Made by a program: the position numbers and the translations under genes. Below, in pieces: positions 7,038-15,511 of a stretch of 64,000 nt of DNA. Under the pieces are notes generated by a model. The model saw only the letters and a program-made list of their open reading frames with translations. It was not told the origin of the DNA and made no database searches. Source of the DNA: an uncultured Saprospiraceae bacterium (GTDB lineage Bacteria; Bacteroidota; Bacteroidia; Chitinophagales; Saprospiraceae); NCBI GenBank assembly GCA_937928045.1, contig CALFWO010000010.1, positions 62,001 through 126,000 of the forward strand, read 5' to 3'. Position 1 is the stretch's first letter; every line of letters starts with the position of its first letter.

Positions 7038-8993
7038 ATGAAGCTATCTGTAATAATAGTTAATTACAACGTAAAGTATTTTTTAGAACAGGCGTTGTTG
7101 TCTGCTAGAAATGCCATGGCAAATATTGATGGAGAAATATTTGTGGTGGATAATAATTCTGTGGATGACTCTGTTGAAATGGTTAAAGAAAAATTTCCAG
7201 AAGTTCATTTAATTGCTAACACAGATAATCCAGGTTTTTCAAAAGCTAATAATCAAGCGATAAGAATTTCTAAAGGGAAATATGTTTTATTATTGAATCC
7301 TGATACCGTTGTTGAGCAAGATACATTCTCGAAATGTATTGAATTTATGGATGCTCATCCAAATGCAGGTGGACTTGGAGTTAAGATGATTGATGGTGGT
7401 GGAAAATTTTTACCTGAATCCAAGAGGGGCTTCCCTGCACCGTTTGTGGCGTTCTGCAAAATGTTTGGGTTAAGTACACTATTTCCTAAATCTAAAACCT
7501 TTAATCACTATCATCTTGGATATTTAGATAAAGAAGAAAATCATAAAATTGAAGTATTGGCAGGAGCCTATATGTGGCTGCGTAAATCTGTACTTGATGA
7601 AATCGGGTTGCTTGACGAAACCTTCTTTATGTATGGGGAAGATATTGATTTATCGTATAGAATTATTCAAGCTGGGTATGACAACTATTATTTTTCGGAA
7701 ACAAGGATAATTCATTACAAAGGTGAGAGTACTAAAAAGGGAAGTCTCAATTATGTAAAAACATTTTATAATGCAATGATCATTTTTGCACAGAAGCATT
7801 TTCATACAGGAAAAGCTCAGATGCTAACTTTTTTATTAAGAATTGCAATATATTTTAGAGCTTCGATTACATTGGTTTCAAATTTTGGAAAGAAAGTATT
7901 TTTACCTTTTCTGGATTTATCAGGAATATTTCTCGGGATGTTGATGCTTAAGAATTTTTGGGCTAATTACTATTTTGGCGATCCATCTTATTATCAGACC
8001 GAGTTCACTATGTTCAATATTCCACTATATGCCGGAATATGGATGGTTAGTTCTTTTCTTTTTGGAGCCTATGATAAACCATTGAAATGGGGAGCTTTAC
8101 TTCGAGGCTTACTGGTAGGAACTCTTGTACTAGCTGCAATCTATGGATTTTTAGATTTAGAATATCGATCATCAAGGGTCTTAATAATTTTAGGATTTTT
8201 TATGACCTTGTCAATAATGACTTTGGTTAGGTTAGTTGTTCAATTTTTCAAAAACGGAACCTTCGCTTTTGGTGATCAAAAGCCTCAGAATTTAATTATT
8301 GTTGGAAGTGAAAAGGAAGAGAAAAGAACCTTATCATTGTTAGAGAAAGTTCAAGTTGAAAAAAATTATATTGGAAGAATTTCACCGCCCGAGTTAAAGG
8401 AGAAAAACGCGCTGAGTAAATTTGGACAATTAGACGAGGTCGTTCGTATTTACAAAATTGAAGAAGTTATATTTTGTTCGGCCGATGTTCCTGCCAACAA
8501 TATAATGGAATGGATGTCAACAATTGGCTCAAAAGTAGATTTTAGAATTATTCCTGCGAAAAGTGAAAGTATTATCGGAAGCAGCTCTAAAAATTTTGCA
8601 GGAGAGTTGTATACAATTGATGTTCGTTATGATATTGATTTAGTGGGACAAAAAAGAAATAAAAGTATATTCGACAAATTAGCTGCTTTGTTCTTCTTAT
8701 TGCTTAGCCCGATATTAATATTCTTTCAAAAACATCCAGTAGGACTTATTCCAAATTTGTTGGCTATACTTTTCGGTGGGAAAAGTTTTGTGGGATATGC
8801 TGATAATCATGAAAGTCATAAGTTGCCGAAAATTAAACCGAGCATATTGAGCCCGATTTCTTATTTCTCTAAAGTTCCGAAGAAGGAAGCTATCGATAGA
8901 TTAAATTTTTTCTACGCAAGAGATTATAGAGTAGAAAAAGATATTGAAATCTTATGGAAGAGTATTCGGAAATTAGGAGATTCTAATAAATAA
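7038..8993 (+). CDS. Family 2 glycosyltransferase fused to a membrane and Rossmann domain
   Basis: This 651-residue inner-membrane protein probably helps build surface polysaccharide. Residues 1-260 are a GT2 glycosyltransferase of the rhamnosyltransferase-like type: SVIIVNYN, VVDNNSVDDS, LLLNPDTVV (the metal-binding DxD region) and FFMYGEDIDLSYR. About four hydrophobic helices follow (residues 275-400). A Rossmann-like part then begins at NLIIVGSEKE and runs to about 530, as in the CoA-binding domain of polyprenyl glycosylphosphotransferases. The end (KLAALFFLLLSPILIFFQKH) resembles the start of a bacterial sugar transferase domain, but the catalytic remainder of that domain is missing. ATG at 7038 is preferred to the TTG at 7035. 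The M20 gene follows after 5 bp. Confidence 0.82.
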   Translation: MKLSVIIVNYNVKYFLEQALLSARNAMANIDGEIFVVDNNSVDDSVEMVKEKFPEVHLIANTDNPGFSKANNQAIRISKGKYVLLLNPDTVVEQDTFSKCIEFMDAHPNAGGLGVKMIDGGGKFLPESKRGFPAPFVAFCKMFGLSTLFPKSKTFNHYHLGYLDKEENHKIEVLAGAYMWLRKSVLDEIGLLDETFFMYGEDIDLSYRIIQAGYDNYYFSETRIIHYKGESTKKGSLNYVKTFYNAMIIFAQKHFHTGKAQMLTFLLRIAIYFRASITLVSNFGKKVFLPFLDLSGIFLGMLMLKNFWANYYFGDPSYYQTEFTMFNIPLYAGIWMVSSFLFGAYDKPLKWGALLRGLLVGTLVLAAIYGFLDLEYRSSRVLIILGFFMTLSIMTLVRLVVQFFKNGTFAFGDQKPQNLIIVGSEKEEKRTLSLLEKVQVEKNYIGRISPPELKEKNALSKFGQLDEVVRIYKIEEVIFCSADVPANNIMEWMSTIGSKVDFRIIPAKSESIIGSSSKNFAGELYTIDVRYDIDLVGQKRNKSIFDKLAALFFLLLSPILIFFQKHPVGLIPNLLAILFGGKSFVGYADNHESHKLPKIKPSILSPISYFSKVPKKEAIDRLNFFYARDYRVEKDIEILWKSIRKLGDSNK

Positions 8994-8998
8994 ATATT

Positions 8999-10177
8999 AT
9001 GCTAAAAAATAGAATTAAGCAGTTAGCAAAAGAATATTTCAAAGATACCGTTGCGATTCGGAGACATCTTCATGCCCATCCTGAACTAAGTTACCAAGAA
9101 AAGAAGACAGGGAAGTATGTAGCCGCGCAATTAAAGAAAGTAAAAATTCCTTTTAAACATGGAATGGCCGGAAATGGAGTTGTTGGATTAATCAAAGGAA
9201 ATAACCCAAGTTCGAGAGTGATTGCATTGCGTGCGGATATGGATGCTTTACCGATTCAAGAAGCAAATAAAGTTTCTTATAAATCAAAGAATCCAGGAGT
9301 TATGCATGCTTGTGGACACGATGTTCACACGGCATCATTGCTCGGTACAGCTAGAATTTTGAATGAATTAAAAAGTGAGTTTGAAGGCACGATAAAATTA
9401 ATTTTTCAACCTGCAGAAGAAAAGATGCCTGGTGGTGCTTCCATTATGATAAATGAAGGGGTCTTAAAAAATCCAAATCCATCTGGCATTCTTGGACAAC
9501 ATGTCCATCCCCCATTGGAGGTTGGCAAGATTGGGATTAAATCTGGACTTTATATGGCTTCAGCCGATGAAATATATGTCACCATTACCGGAAAAGGTGG
9601 ACATGGAGCGCTTCCACATGAGTGTATAGATCCTATTTTAATTGCAGCACAGCTTTTGACATCTCTTCAACAGCTAGTCAGTCGAAAGGGAAATCCAACC
9701 ATACCTTCTGTATTGACTTTTGGAAAAATAAATTCTACTGGTGGAGCGACGAACATCATTCCTAATGAAGTGAAATTGATGGGAACCTTTCGGACCATGG
9801 ATGAAAAGTGGAGGAAAAAAGCCCACAGATTGATGATCAAAATGGCAAACTCGATTGCTAAGTCTCTTGGAGGTTCCTGCGATTTCAAAATTGTGAAAGG
9901 ATATCCTTGCTTATATAATGAACCGTTACTTACAGAAAAGACGAAGCAATCTATGATTGAATATATGGGAAAGAAAAATGTAGTGGAACTTCCGATTCGA
10001 ATGACTGCAGAAGATTTTTCTTACTATTCTCACGAGATTCCGGGCTGTTTTTATCGTCTGGGAACAGGAAATAAGCAGAAAGGGATTACTTCTCCTGTTC
10101 ACACCAATACTTTCAATGTAGATGAGCGAAGCTTGGAAATAAGTACTGGCTTAATGGCATGGTTAGCAATGAATTAA
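8999..10177 (+). CDS. M20-family amidohydrolase (N-acyl-amino-acid hydrolase type)
   Basis: This 392-residue zinc amidohydrolase is of the M20D group (hippurate hydrolase/IAA-amino acid hydrolase/N-acetyldiaminopimelate deacetylase relatives). Metal-site motifs are all visible: RADMDALPIQE, MHACGHDVHTA and QPAEEKMPGGA near the N-terminal half, the inserted dimerisation domain with GKGGHGALPHE, and a late AEDFSYY followed by SPVHTNTF. No signal peptide is apparent, so it is probably cytoplasmic. The exact acyl-amino acid substrate is not decidable. It starts 5 bp after the glycosyltransferase stop, suggesting one transcript for recR, the glycosyltransferase and this gene. Confidence 0.9.
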   Translation: MLKNRIKQLAKEYFKDTVAIRRHLHAHPELSYQEKKTGKYVAAQLKKVKIPFKHGMAGNGVVGLIKGNNPSSRVIALRADMDALPIQEANKVSYKSKNPGVMHACGHDVHTASLLGTARILNELKSEFEGTIKLIFQPAEEKMPGGASIMINEGVLKNPNPSGILGQHVHPPLEVGKIGIKSGLYMASADEIYVTITGKGGHGALPHECIDPILIAAQLLTSLQQLVSRKGNPTIPSVLTFGKINSTGGATNIIPNEVKLMGTFRTMDEKWRKKAHRLMIKMANSIAKSLGGSCDFKIVKGYPCLYNEPLLTEKTKQSMIEYMGKKNVVELPIRMTAEDFSYYSHEIPGCFYRLGTGNKQKGITSPVHTNTFNVDERSLEISTGLMAWLAMN

Positions 10178-10311
10178 CTGCGTCACAAATTTGTATTATT
10201 ATAATATGAATTTTTTAGATAGGTTGAGTAACTTTTAGCCTTAGAAACACGTTAAATTTAGAGCCTCTTAGAATTTCCTATTGAACTTATTCAAAAACAC
10301 ACTATTCACAG

Positions 10312-11595
10312 ATGTCTATGGAGAAAATTTTAATCGTTGATGATGAAACGAGCATCAGAAAAACACTAAGAGAAATTCTAGAATTTGAAAAATTCAAAGT
10401 AGATGAATCCCCAGATGGATTGGATGCTTTGGTTAAATTAAAGCAATCTAGCTATGACGCTGTGATTTGCGATATTAAGATGCCAAAGATGGATGGAATG
10501 GAGACTTTGGAGAGAATCCAGATTCTCAGTCCAGACACTCCAGTAATAATGATCTCTGGTCATGCGGACATTGATGGAGCAGTTGAAGCCGTAAGAAAAG
10601 GAGCCTTTGATTTCATTTCGAAACCACCAGATTTAAATAGACTTTTGATTACTGTCCGTAATGCTATGGACAAGTCGTCTTTAATTACAGAAACCAAAGC
10701 CTTGAAGCGGAAGGTTTCAAAGAATAAAATTCAAGTAATCGTTGGAGAGTCCAAAGAAATTCATTCAATTAAAGAGACGATTGATAGAGTTGCTCCAACG
10801 GAAGCTAGAGTTTTGGTTACTGGTCCAAATGGAACAGGAAAAGAATTGGTAGCCAGATGGTTACATGAAAAAAGCCCAAGAAGAGAAGGAAACATTATTG
10901 AGGTGAATTGCGCTGCAATTCCGTCGGAATTAATTGAATCTGAGCTTTTTGGTCATGAAAAAGGATCCTTTACTTCTGCCCACAAGCAAAGAATTGGAAA
11001 ATTTGAGCAAGCAAATGGCGGTACAATCTTTTTGGACGAGATTGGAGATATGAGCTTGAAAGCTCAGGCCAAAGTACTTCGGGCCTTACAAGAAAGTAGG
11101 ATTACTCGAGTCGGTGGCGAAAAGGAGATTAAAGTTGATGTGAGAGTAGTAGCTGCAACCAATAAAGACTTAAGAATCGAGATCGCAAGAGGTCGATTTA
11201 GAGAAGATTTATATCATAGATTAGCAGTTATTATTATCCAAGTCCCAAGCTTGAATGATAGAAAAGAGGATATTCCTTTATTAGTAGAGCATTTCTCAAA
11301 AATGATATGCAATGAGTACGGAGTTCCTGCAAAAATCTTTGACGCAAAAGCAATTAAAGGACTTCAGGCCTATAACTGGACTGGAAATATTAGAGAACTG
11401 CGAAATGTTGTAGAACGTCTAATTATCCTTAGTGGAGAAACCGTCACTGAAAAAGAAGTTCAGACCAATGTTAAGCAGGTTCAATCGACTTCAGCTGCAT
11501 CATTACAAGATGTATTTGATCGATTTGATGACGAAGCAGCGATGGTCGCATTTGTTAAAAAGCAATTTGATCAGTATAAAACTGCAATGGTCTAA
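10312..11595 (+). CDS. NtrC-like response regulator with AAA+ domain, no Fis-type DNA-binding domain
   Basis: This 427-residue protein has a receiver domain (acidic D10/D11, phospho-acceptor D54 in ICDIKMPKMDG, K of SKPP near residue 104) and a sigma-54-interaction AAA+ domain (Walker A GPNGTGKE, Walker B GGTIFLDEIGD, arginine segment FREDLYHRL). The sigma-54 contact loop, normally GAFTGA, reads GSFTSA at residues 218-223. After the AAA+ lid, the last 60 residues are acidic and show no Fis-type helix-turn-helix. It may therefore act from solution, or not through classic sigma-54 activation. No histidine kinase gene is adjacent. A second in-frame ATG at 10318 is an alternative start. It is followed by a terminator. 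Confidence 0.88.
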   Translation: MSMEKILIVDDETSIRKTLREILEFEKFKVDESPDGLDALVKLKQSSYDAVICDIKMPKMDGMETLERIQILSPDTPVIMISGHADIDGAVEAVRKGAFDFISKPPDLNRLLITVRNAMDKSSLITETKALKRKVSKNKIQVIVGESKEIHSIKETIDRVAPTEARVLVTGPNGTGKELVARWLHEKSPRREGNIIEVNCAAIPSELIESELFGHEKGSFTSAHKQRIGKFEQANGGTIFLDEIGDMSLKAQAKVLRALQESRITRVGGEKEIKVDVRVVAATNKDLRIEIARGRFREDLYHRLAVIIIQVPSLNDRKEDIPLLVEHFSKMICNEYGVPAKIFDAKAIKGLQAYNWTGNIRELRNVVERLIILSGETVTEKEVQTNVKQVQSTSAASLQDVFDRFDDEAAMVAFVKKQFDQYKTAMV

Positions 11596-11637
11596 TTATT
11601 GTTTTTTGTAATATAAAAAATACTTACCTTTCGAAAT

Positions 11638-11667
11638 AAGCCTACCAAATTGGTAGGCTTTTCTTTG
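11638..11667 (+). terminator. Terminator after the NtrC-like regulator
   Basis: AGCCTACC-AAATT-GGTAGGCT is a perfect 8-bp stem followed by TTTTCTTT, 43 bp after the regulator stop and only 20 bp before the LOG-family ATG. The LOG-family promoter must lie upstream of, or inside, this hairpin unless read-through occurs. Confidence 0.8.
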
Positions 11668-11686
11668 CAAACCCAATAAGAAAATT

Positions 11687-12418
11687 ATGGACGAACAAAA
11701 AAATGATCAAACACCAAAAATACCGCAGCGAAAGCAATGGACTAAATTAAAAGGGGAGAATTCTTGGACAATGTTTAAGGTTATTTCTGAGTTTGTTGAT
11801 GGTTTCGAGGTAATGAATAATATTGGTCCTTGTATTTCAATTTTCGGATCAGCTAGAACTAAGCCAGGTCACCCTTACTACGAGTTAGCAGTAAATGTTG
11901 CGAAAAGAATGACAGAAGAAGGATATGGTGTTATTACTGGGGGAGGCCCGGGTATAATGGAAGCCGGAAACAAAGGTGCGGCCATGAGTGATGGAGTTAG
12001 CGTAGGATTAAATATTGATTTACCCTTTGAGCAAAGTCACAATCCATATATCGATCCGGATTTAAATTTAAATCATAGATACTTTTTTGTACGAAAAGTG
12101 ATGTTTGTGAAATATGCACAAGCTTTTGTAGTTCTTCCTGGAGGCTTTGGCACAATGGATGAGTTATTTGAAGTGTTGACTTTGATACAAACTAAAAAGA
12201 TTACAAGAGTGCCAGTTATTCTTGTTGGATCTTCTTACTGGAATGGATTGAGAGACTGGATTGTTGAAGTGATGCTGAAACAAGAGAATAATATTCACGA
12301 AAGAGATTTGAAGTTAATGCCAATTACCGACGATCCAGACGAAGTAATTAAAATCATAAATGAATGGTTCGATTCGGAAGATGAGAATCACACACTACAA
12401 CCGAATTACGATTTGTAG
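11687..12418 (+). CDS. LOG-family protein (nucleotide 5'-monophosphate phosphoribohydrolase fold)
   Basis: This 243-residue protein belongs to the LOG/TIGR00730 family, once misnamed lysine decarboxylases. It is a Rossmann-like protein, and characterised members release the base from cytokinin riboside or other nucleoside monophosphates. Diagnostic motifs are ISIFGSARTKPGHPYY, VITGGGPGIMEAGNKGA and VVLPGGFGTMDELFEVLTL (the PGGxGTxxE signature with catalytic Glu). There is an N-terminal extension of about 45 polar residues before the fold. In bacteria without cytokinin signalling it is probably nucleotide salvage or housecleaning. The gene ends at a bidirectional terminator shared with the convergent porin gene. 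Confidence 0.88.
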   Translation: MDEQKNDQTPKIPQRKQWTKLKGENSWTMFKVISEFVDGFEVMNNIGPCISIFGSARTKPGHPYYELAVNVAKRMTEEGYGVITGGGPGIMEAGNKGAAMSDGVSVGLNIDLPFEQSHNPYIDPDLNLNHRYFFVRKVMFVKYAQAFVVLPGGFGTMDELFEVLTLIQTKKITRVPVILVGSSYWNGLRDWIVEVMLKQENNIHERDLKLMPITDDPDEVIKIINEWFDSEDENHTLQPNYDL

Positions 12419-12429
12419 AATTATTTATT

Positions 12430-12476
12430 AAATTAAAAAGGTGTTTGAATGGTAAATTCAAACACCTTTTTAATTT
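12430..12476. terminator. Bidirectional terminator, 21-bp perfect stem
   Basis: Arms 12430-12450 and 12456-12476 are perfectly complementary (21 bp, loop GGTAA), with A-tracts on one side and T-tracts on the other, so it can act in both directions. It serves the LOG-family gene and the convergent porin gene. The stop codon of the porin gene (12470-12472) lies inside the right arm. Confidence 0.92.
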
Positions 12477-14758
12477 AATAATATCCAAGAAATTCCGAAA
12501 CGAATTACCCTAAAAGGAATAGGATAATTTGGTGTTCGATACCCGAATTGTACATCTTGTAGATTGTTTACGATTGGACTGGTAATATTTTGTGCACGAA
12601 CATAGAATCGGAATCCACCTCTTTTAATACTAACATATGGATCTAACTGCGGAAAGTATGTTAAATTATCATTTGAGTTATAAAATTGGCCCAGCAGTGG
12701 TTGATATCTTCTTGCTTGATAATCGGTATGAAAAATTCCTTCGGCGCCTAATCGAACAAGCATTTTTTCTTTAAATATTTTAGTTTCCAAATATAGATTG
12801 TGCTTTGAGAATAGAGTAGGCAAGGCAAAAATATCATTGTTACTGCTTTGGATCACTAAGGTGTTTTCCAAATGCATTATACCCAAGTTGATTGGCTGTT
12901 TGATGATCAATTGCGGGATGGCAAAAACATCTTGGTGCTGTTGAACCACTCCAATAGTATCGTGATAAATATAGTTGTCCAAAAGCTGGAAGTTAATGCC
13001 TAACGTTGTTCCTGTTCTGGCTACTTGAATAACCCCACCGATTTTAGTTTCAACGGTTTTCTGAAAGTCATTGTCCCACATTCTAACCGCACTGATAAAA
13101 AATCTATTCTGCATCACAGAAGGGGAGTACGCCTGAGTTAATGCGTGCAATCGAAGAGTTCCAATTTTTTTGGCAGATATATCTATGTTTCCATTCAAGT
13201 AAAAATCACCAGCATTATAACCGCTAATGAAAAATCCTCCCGTTGCATCTAGTCTGAATTTTTTGAAAAGCATTAAGTCCGCATTACCAAAAATGGAAAG
13301 GTTATTTGTTTTTAAGGAATCATTGATTTGGCTATATTTATTAAAACTATGTTTTATACCAGCTTTGAAAAAATCTCTTGGTTGTTGCGTTTTCCCAGTC
13401 CTTCTTTCCTTAAGACTTGTTGTACTTATGAAAAAGCTATTTTCAACTCCTGAGTGTGCAATTCGATATTGTAACCCTTGATTGTATACATACAAATTTT
13501 TGTAAAAACTAGTATCAGCATTCAAGTCAGCATATTTATAAAAGCCGCGGAATATATTTAATTCGTGACCCAAACTTATTTGACGCCTTCCTGGTATCAA
13601 TCTATTCGGATCATAATATCTAGCAGGTTTTTTGCGCTTTCTCTTTTTTATAGCCAAAGTGTCCGATGCAATTTTTAACGAATCGTTTGTAAGACTGTCA
13701 ATCGAAATGCTATCAACAAGGTTTATGTTTAAGGAGTCAGTCACTGATAGTGTATCAATGTTAATTGATCCTAAATTATTTAATGTAGAATCCAACGAGC
13801 TCCTGATATTTACAATGCTGTCATTAGCAATAGAGTCGAAAGAAGTATTCAAAGAATCCGCCGTTTCTAAAGGGAATTGATTCAGAATGGAAGTATCTTT
13901 CTTTGGTTTAGGAATCGGACTTCTCAAATGGAAATATTGTACAACGCCTCCGCTTCTCATTTGATATCTCGTAGTATCTTGAGACAACAAGACTGGAACC
14001 GTTTCTTCTTGAGAAGTATTTCCATCTCTTAATAATTCAGTATTAATGCCACCATTTTCTAAATGTAAAGAGGAATTGGAGGTAAGGGTAAAGAATGCTT
14101 GATATTTTCCTTTAGGATGATGATACCAAAACCCAGTATTTAGTGCATAGTTTCTGGCCAATTGATTTGGAAATACACCAAGGTGATTAATTCTATGATG
14201 GTGGATAGTAAAACTTAAACTCTTGCCGAATTCTTTGGCGAAAATAACTTTTAGATGTTGATCATCTTGAGATCTTCCTTGGCTATAAGTTGCATTTGTG
14301 TATGCACTTTTTAGTTTAAAGAACTTTAAGTCTTCTTTTTGAAAATAGTATTTATCAAAAATATTAAATCCAATATTAAGTCCATTCCTAATTTTTGATT
14401 CAAAAACCAAGGGAGTAAGGGGACTACCTAAATTCCCCAAATTGGCATGGGCAAAATCTCCATAGTAAGCCGGATCTGGCTGGGAAAAATCATTGCCTAA
14501 TAATGTGTCTTGATGATCAAGTATCAAGAAAGGATTGTCCAAATAAAAATATTGGGTGTCAAAAGTATCTGGCTTAATTGGCCGTCTGCCAAATAAATCG
14601 GCGCCTTCTCCAGTTCCGCTACTCGTTCCAGTATTTGCAGTAGTACCTGTTGGGCGGCCGGTTCCCACTCCAGGAGGTCTTCCTTGGCCACTTAGTTCCA
14701 CAGATAAACTGAGCAGAATCAAAACTGAAGAAAATATAATAAGTAATCGATACTTCAT
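12470..14758 (-). CDS. Putative porin, Bacteroidota type (Porin_10-like)
   Basis: This 762-residue outer-membrane beta-barrel protein begins with a signal peptide (hydrophobic residues 5-22, then ELSGQ). A Gly/Thr/Pro-rich low-complexity stretch follows (about 26-55). The sequence after that (DTFDTQYFYLDNPF, then NLGNLGSPLTPLVF) matches the Bacteroidota putative-porin family. The remainder alternates hydrophobic and polar residues, and ends with aromatic strands (GYRTPNYPIPFRVIRFGISW), as barrels do. Between about residues 295 and 390 an insertion rich in Asp, Ser, Leu and Asn (DSL, DSI repeats) ends in a basic KKRKRKKPARY stretch; it is probably an extracellular or periplasmic loop. The substrate is unknown. 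Confidence 0.75.
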   Translation of the reverse strand: MKYRLLIIFSSVLILLSLSVELSGQGRPPGVGTGRPTGTTANTGTSSGTGEGADLFGRRPIKPDTFDTQYFYLDNPFLILDHQDTLLGNDFSQPDPAYYGDFAHANLGNLGSPLTPLVFESKIRNGLNIGFNIFDKYYFQKEDLKFFKLKSAYTNATYSQGRSQDDQHLKVIFAKEFGKSLSFTIHHHRINHLGVFPNQLARNYALNTGFWYHHPKGKYQAFFTLTSNSSLHLENGGINTELLRDGNTSQEETVPVLLSQDTTRYQMRSGGVVQYFHLRSPIPKPKKDTSILNQFPLETADSLNTSFDSIANDSIVNIRSSLDSTLNNLGSINIDTLSVTDSLNINLVDSISIDSLTNDSLKIASDTLAIKKRKRKKPARYYDPNRLIPGRRQISLGHELNIFRGFYKYADLNADTSFYKNLYVYNQGLQYRIAHSGVENSFFISTTSLKERRTGKTQQPRDFFKAGIKHSFNKYSQINDSLKTNNLSIFGNADLMLFKKFRLDATGGFFISGYNAGDFYLNGNIDISAKKIGTLRLHALTQAYSPSVMQNRFFISAVRMWDNDFQKTVETKIGGVIQVARTGTTLGINFQLLDNYIYHDTIGVVQQHQDVFAIPQLIIKQPINLGIMHLENTLVIQSSNNDIFALPTLFSKHNLYLETKIFKEKMLVRLGAEGIFHTDYQARRYQPLLGQFYNSNDNLTYFPQLDPYVSIKRGGFRFYVRAQNITSPIVNNLQDVQFGYRTPNYPIPFRVIRFGISWILLN

Positions 14759-14835
14759 TAATTAGCAAAAATCTACTTGGTGGCCAATAGTCCAATCTTT
14801 TGATTGAACGAATGGAAATATAAAAAAGTCCATTT

Positions 14836-15135
14836 TTATCTGTAATACATTAATATGGCGCCAAATAAAGTAATTAAAGCAATAAGTACCGTTGCCATCC
14901 GGATACTATATCTCATATGGCTACAAAATATTCTAATGTTTTCTGCCTGCTTAGGATACTTCGGAATTATGTCGGCCTCCATCTTTGACGGGTTAAAAAG
15001 ATGCGTAGCACCAAATTCAACCCTGGCCTGCACTAAAGACTTATATACTTTGAGCACTTTAACTCGAAAATAAACATTGAGAAAAAGCATTGCAACAAAC
15101 AAAGAAATTACAATTGTAATTAACAGTGTATACAT
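14836..15135 (-). CDS. Small two-helix membrane protein, unknown function
   Basis: This 99-residue protein has one hydrophobic helix at the N-terminus (residues 3-25) and a second near the C-terminus (about 77-97), with a basic, partly amphipathic middle segment (VKVLKVYKSLVQARVEFGATHLF and KYPKQAEN). I do not recognise a family. It is on the same strand as the porin gene and 77 bp upstream of it, so the two could be cotranscribed. The ATG at 15135 is well placed directly before the first membrane helix. Confidence 0.6.
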   Translation of the reverse strand: MYTLLITIVISLFVAMLFLNVYFRVKVLKVYKSLVQARVEFGATHLFNPSKMEADIIPKYPKQAENIRIFCSHMRYSIRMATVLIALITLFGAILMYYR

Positions 15136-15511
15136 CCATTAAATTTTACATAAAGGTACTTCTTAACAATAAAAAATACACGTTAATAAATCATTCTGCA
15201 TAATTGGTTGATATTCAACGGTTTTTAAAGAAAACCTCATGATAATGCAACACATATTGCTCTTTTTCAGTATATGATATTGACCTTCCCAAAACCGATA
15301 TATCAAAATGGCATCAGTTGGCCTGGGATTGCCTGCGATAATTCATCGGGAATACAACCACTAAGATTGTATCTATCCGACACTCAACTACCGAACTTGA
15401 TTTGACTAATGTCAAATCTATATACTGAATTCCATTTCAGAATAAATACTGTTATGGACATTTTTAGATGTACCCAAGAAAAATTGATTTCAATTTTTCA
15501 AAACTACTCAT
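15136..15511. other. 376-bp intergenic region upstream of the HYR-repeat gene
   Basis: This is the only gap above 300 bp. It separates two divergent genes and presumably holds both promoters. I see no credible ORF or tRNA. Its clearest element is a perfect inverted repeat at 15399-15418, listed separately. The last 60 bp before the ATG are A/T rich, as usual for Bacteroidota leaders. Confidence 0.6.
15399..15418. promoter_or_regulatory. Perfect inverted repeat upstream of the HYR-repeat gene
   Basis: GATTTGAC-TAAT-GTCAAATC has perfect 8-bp arms and a 4-base spacer, 94 bp before the ATG at 15512. It has no T-run on either side, so a dimeric regulator site is more likely than a terminator. The sequence TATATACTG follows directly and could be part of a promoter. 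Confidence 0.45.

Noticed and set aside
11638-11686. Hairpin before the LOG-family gene as a riboswitch
   Set aside because: A single short stem with a T-run fits a terminator of the preceding gene; there is no aptamer-like structure.
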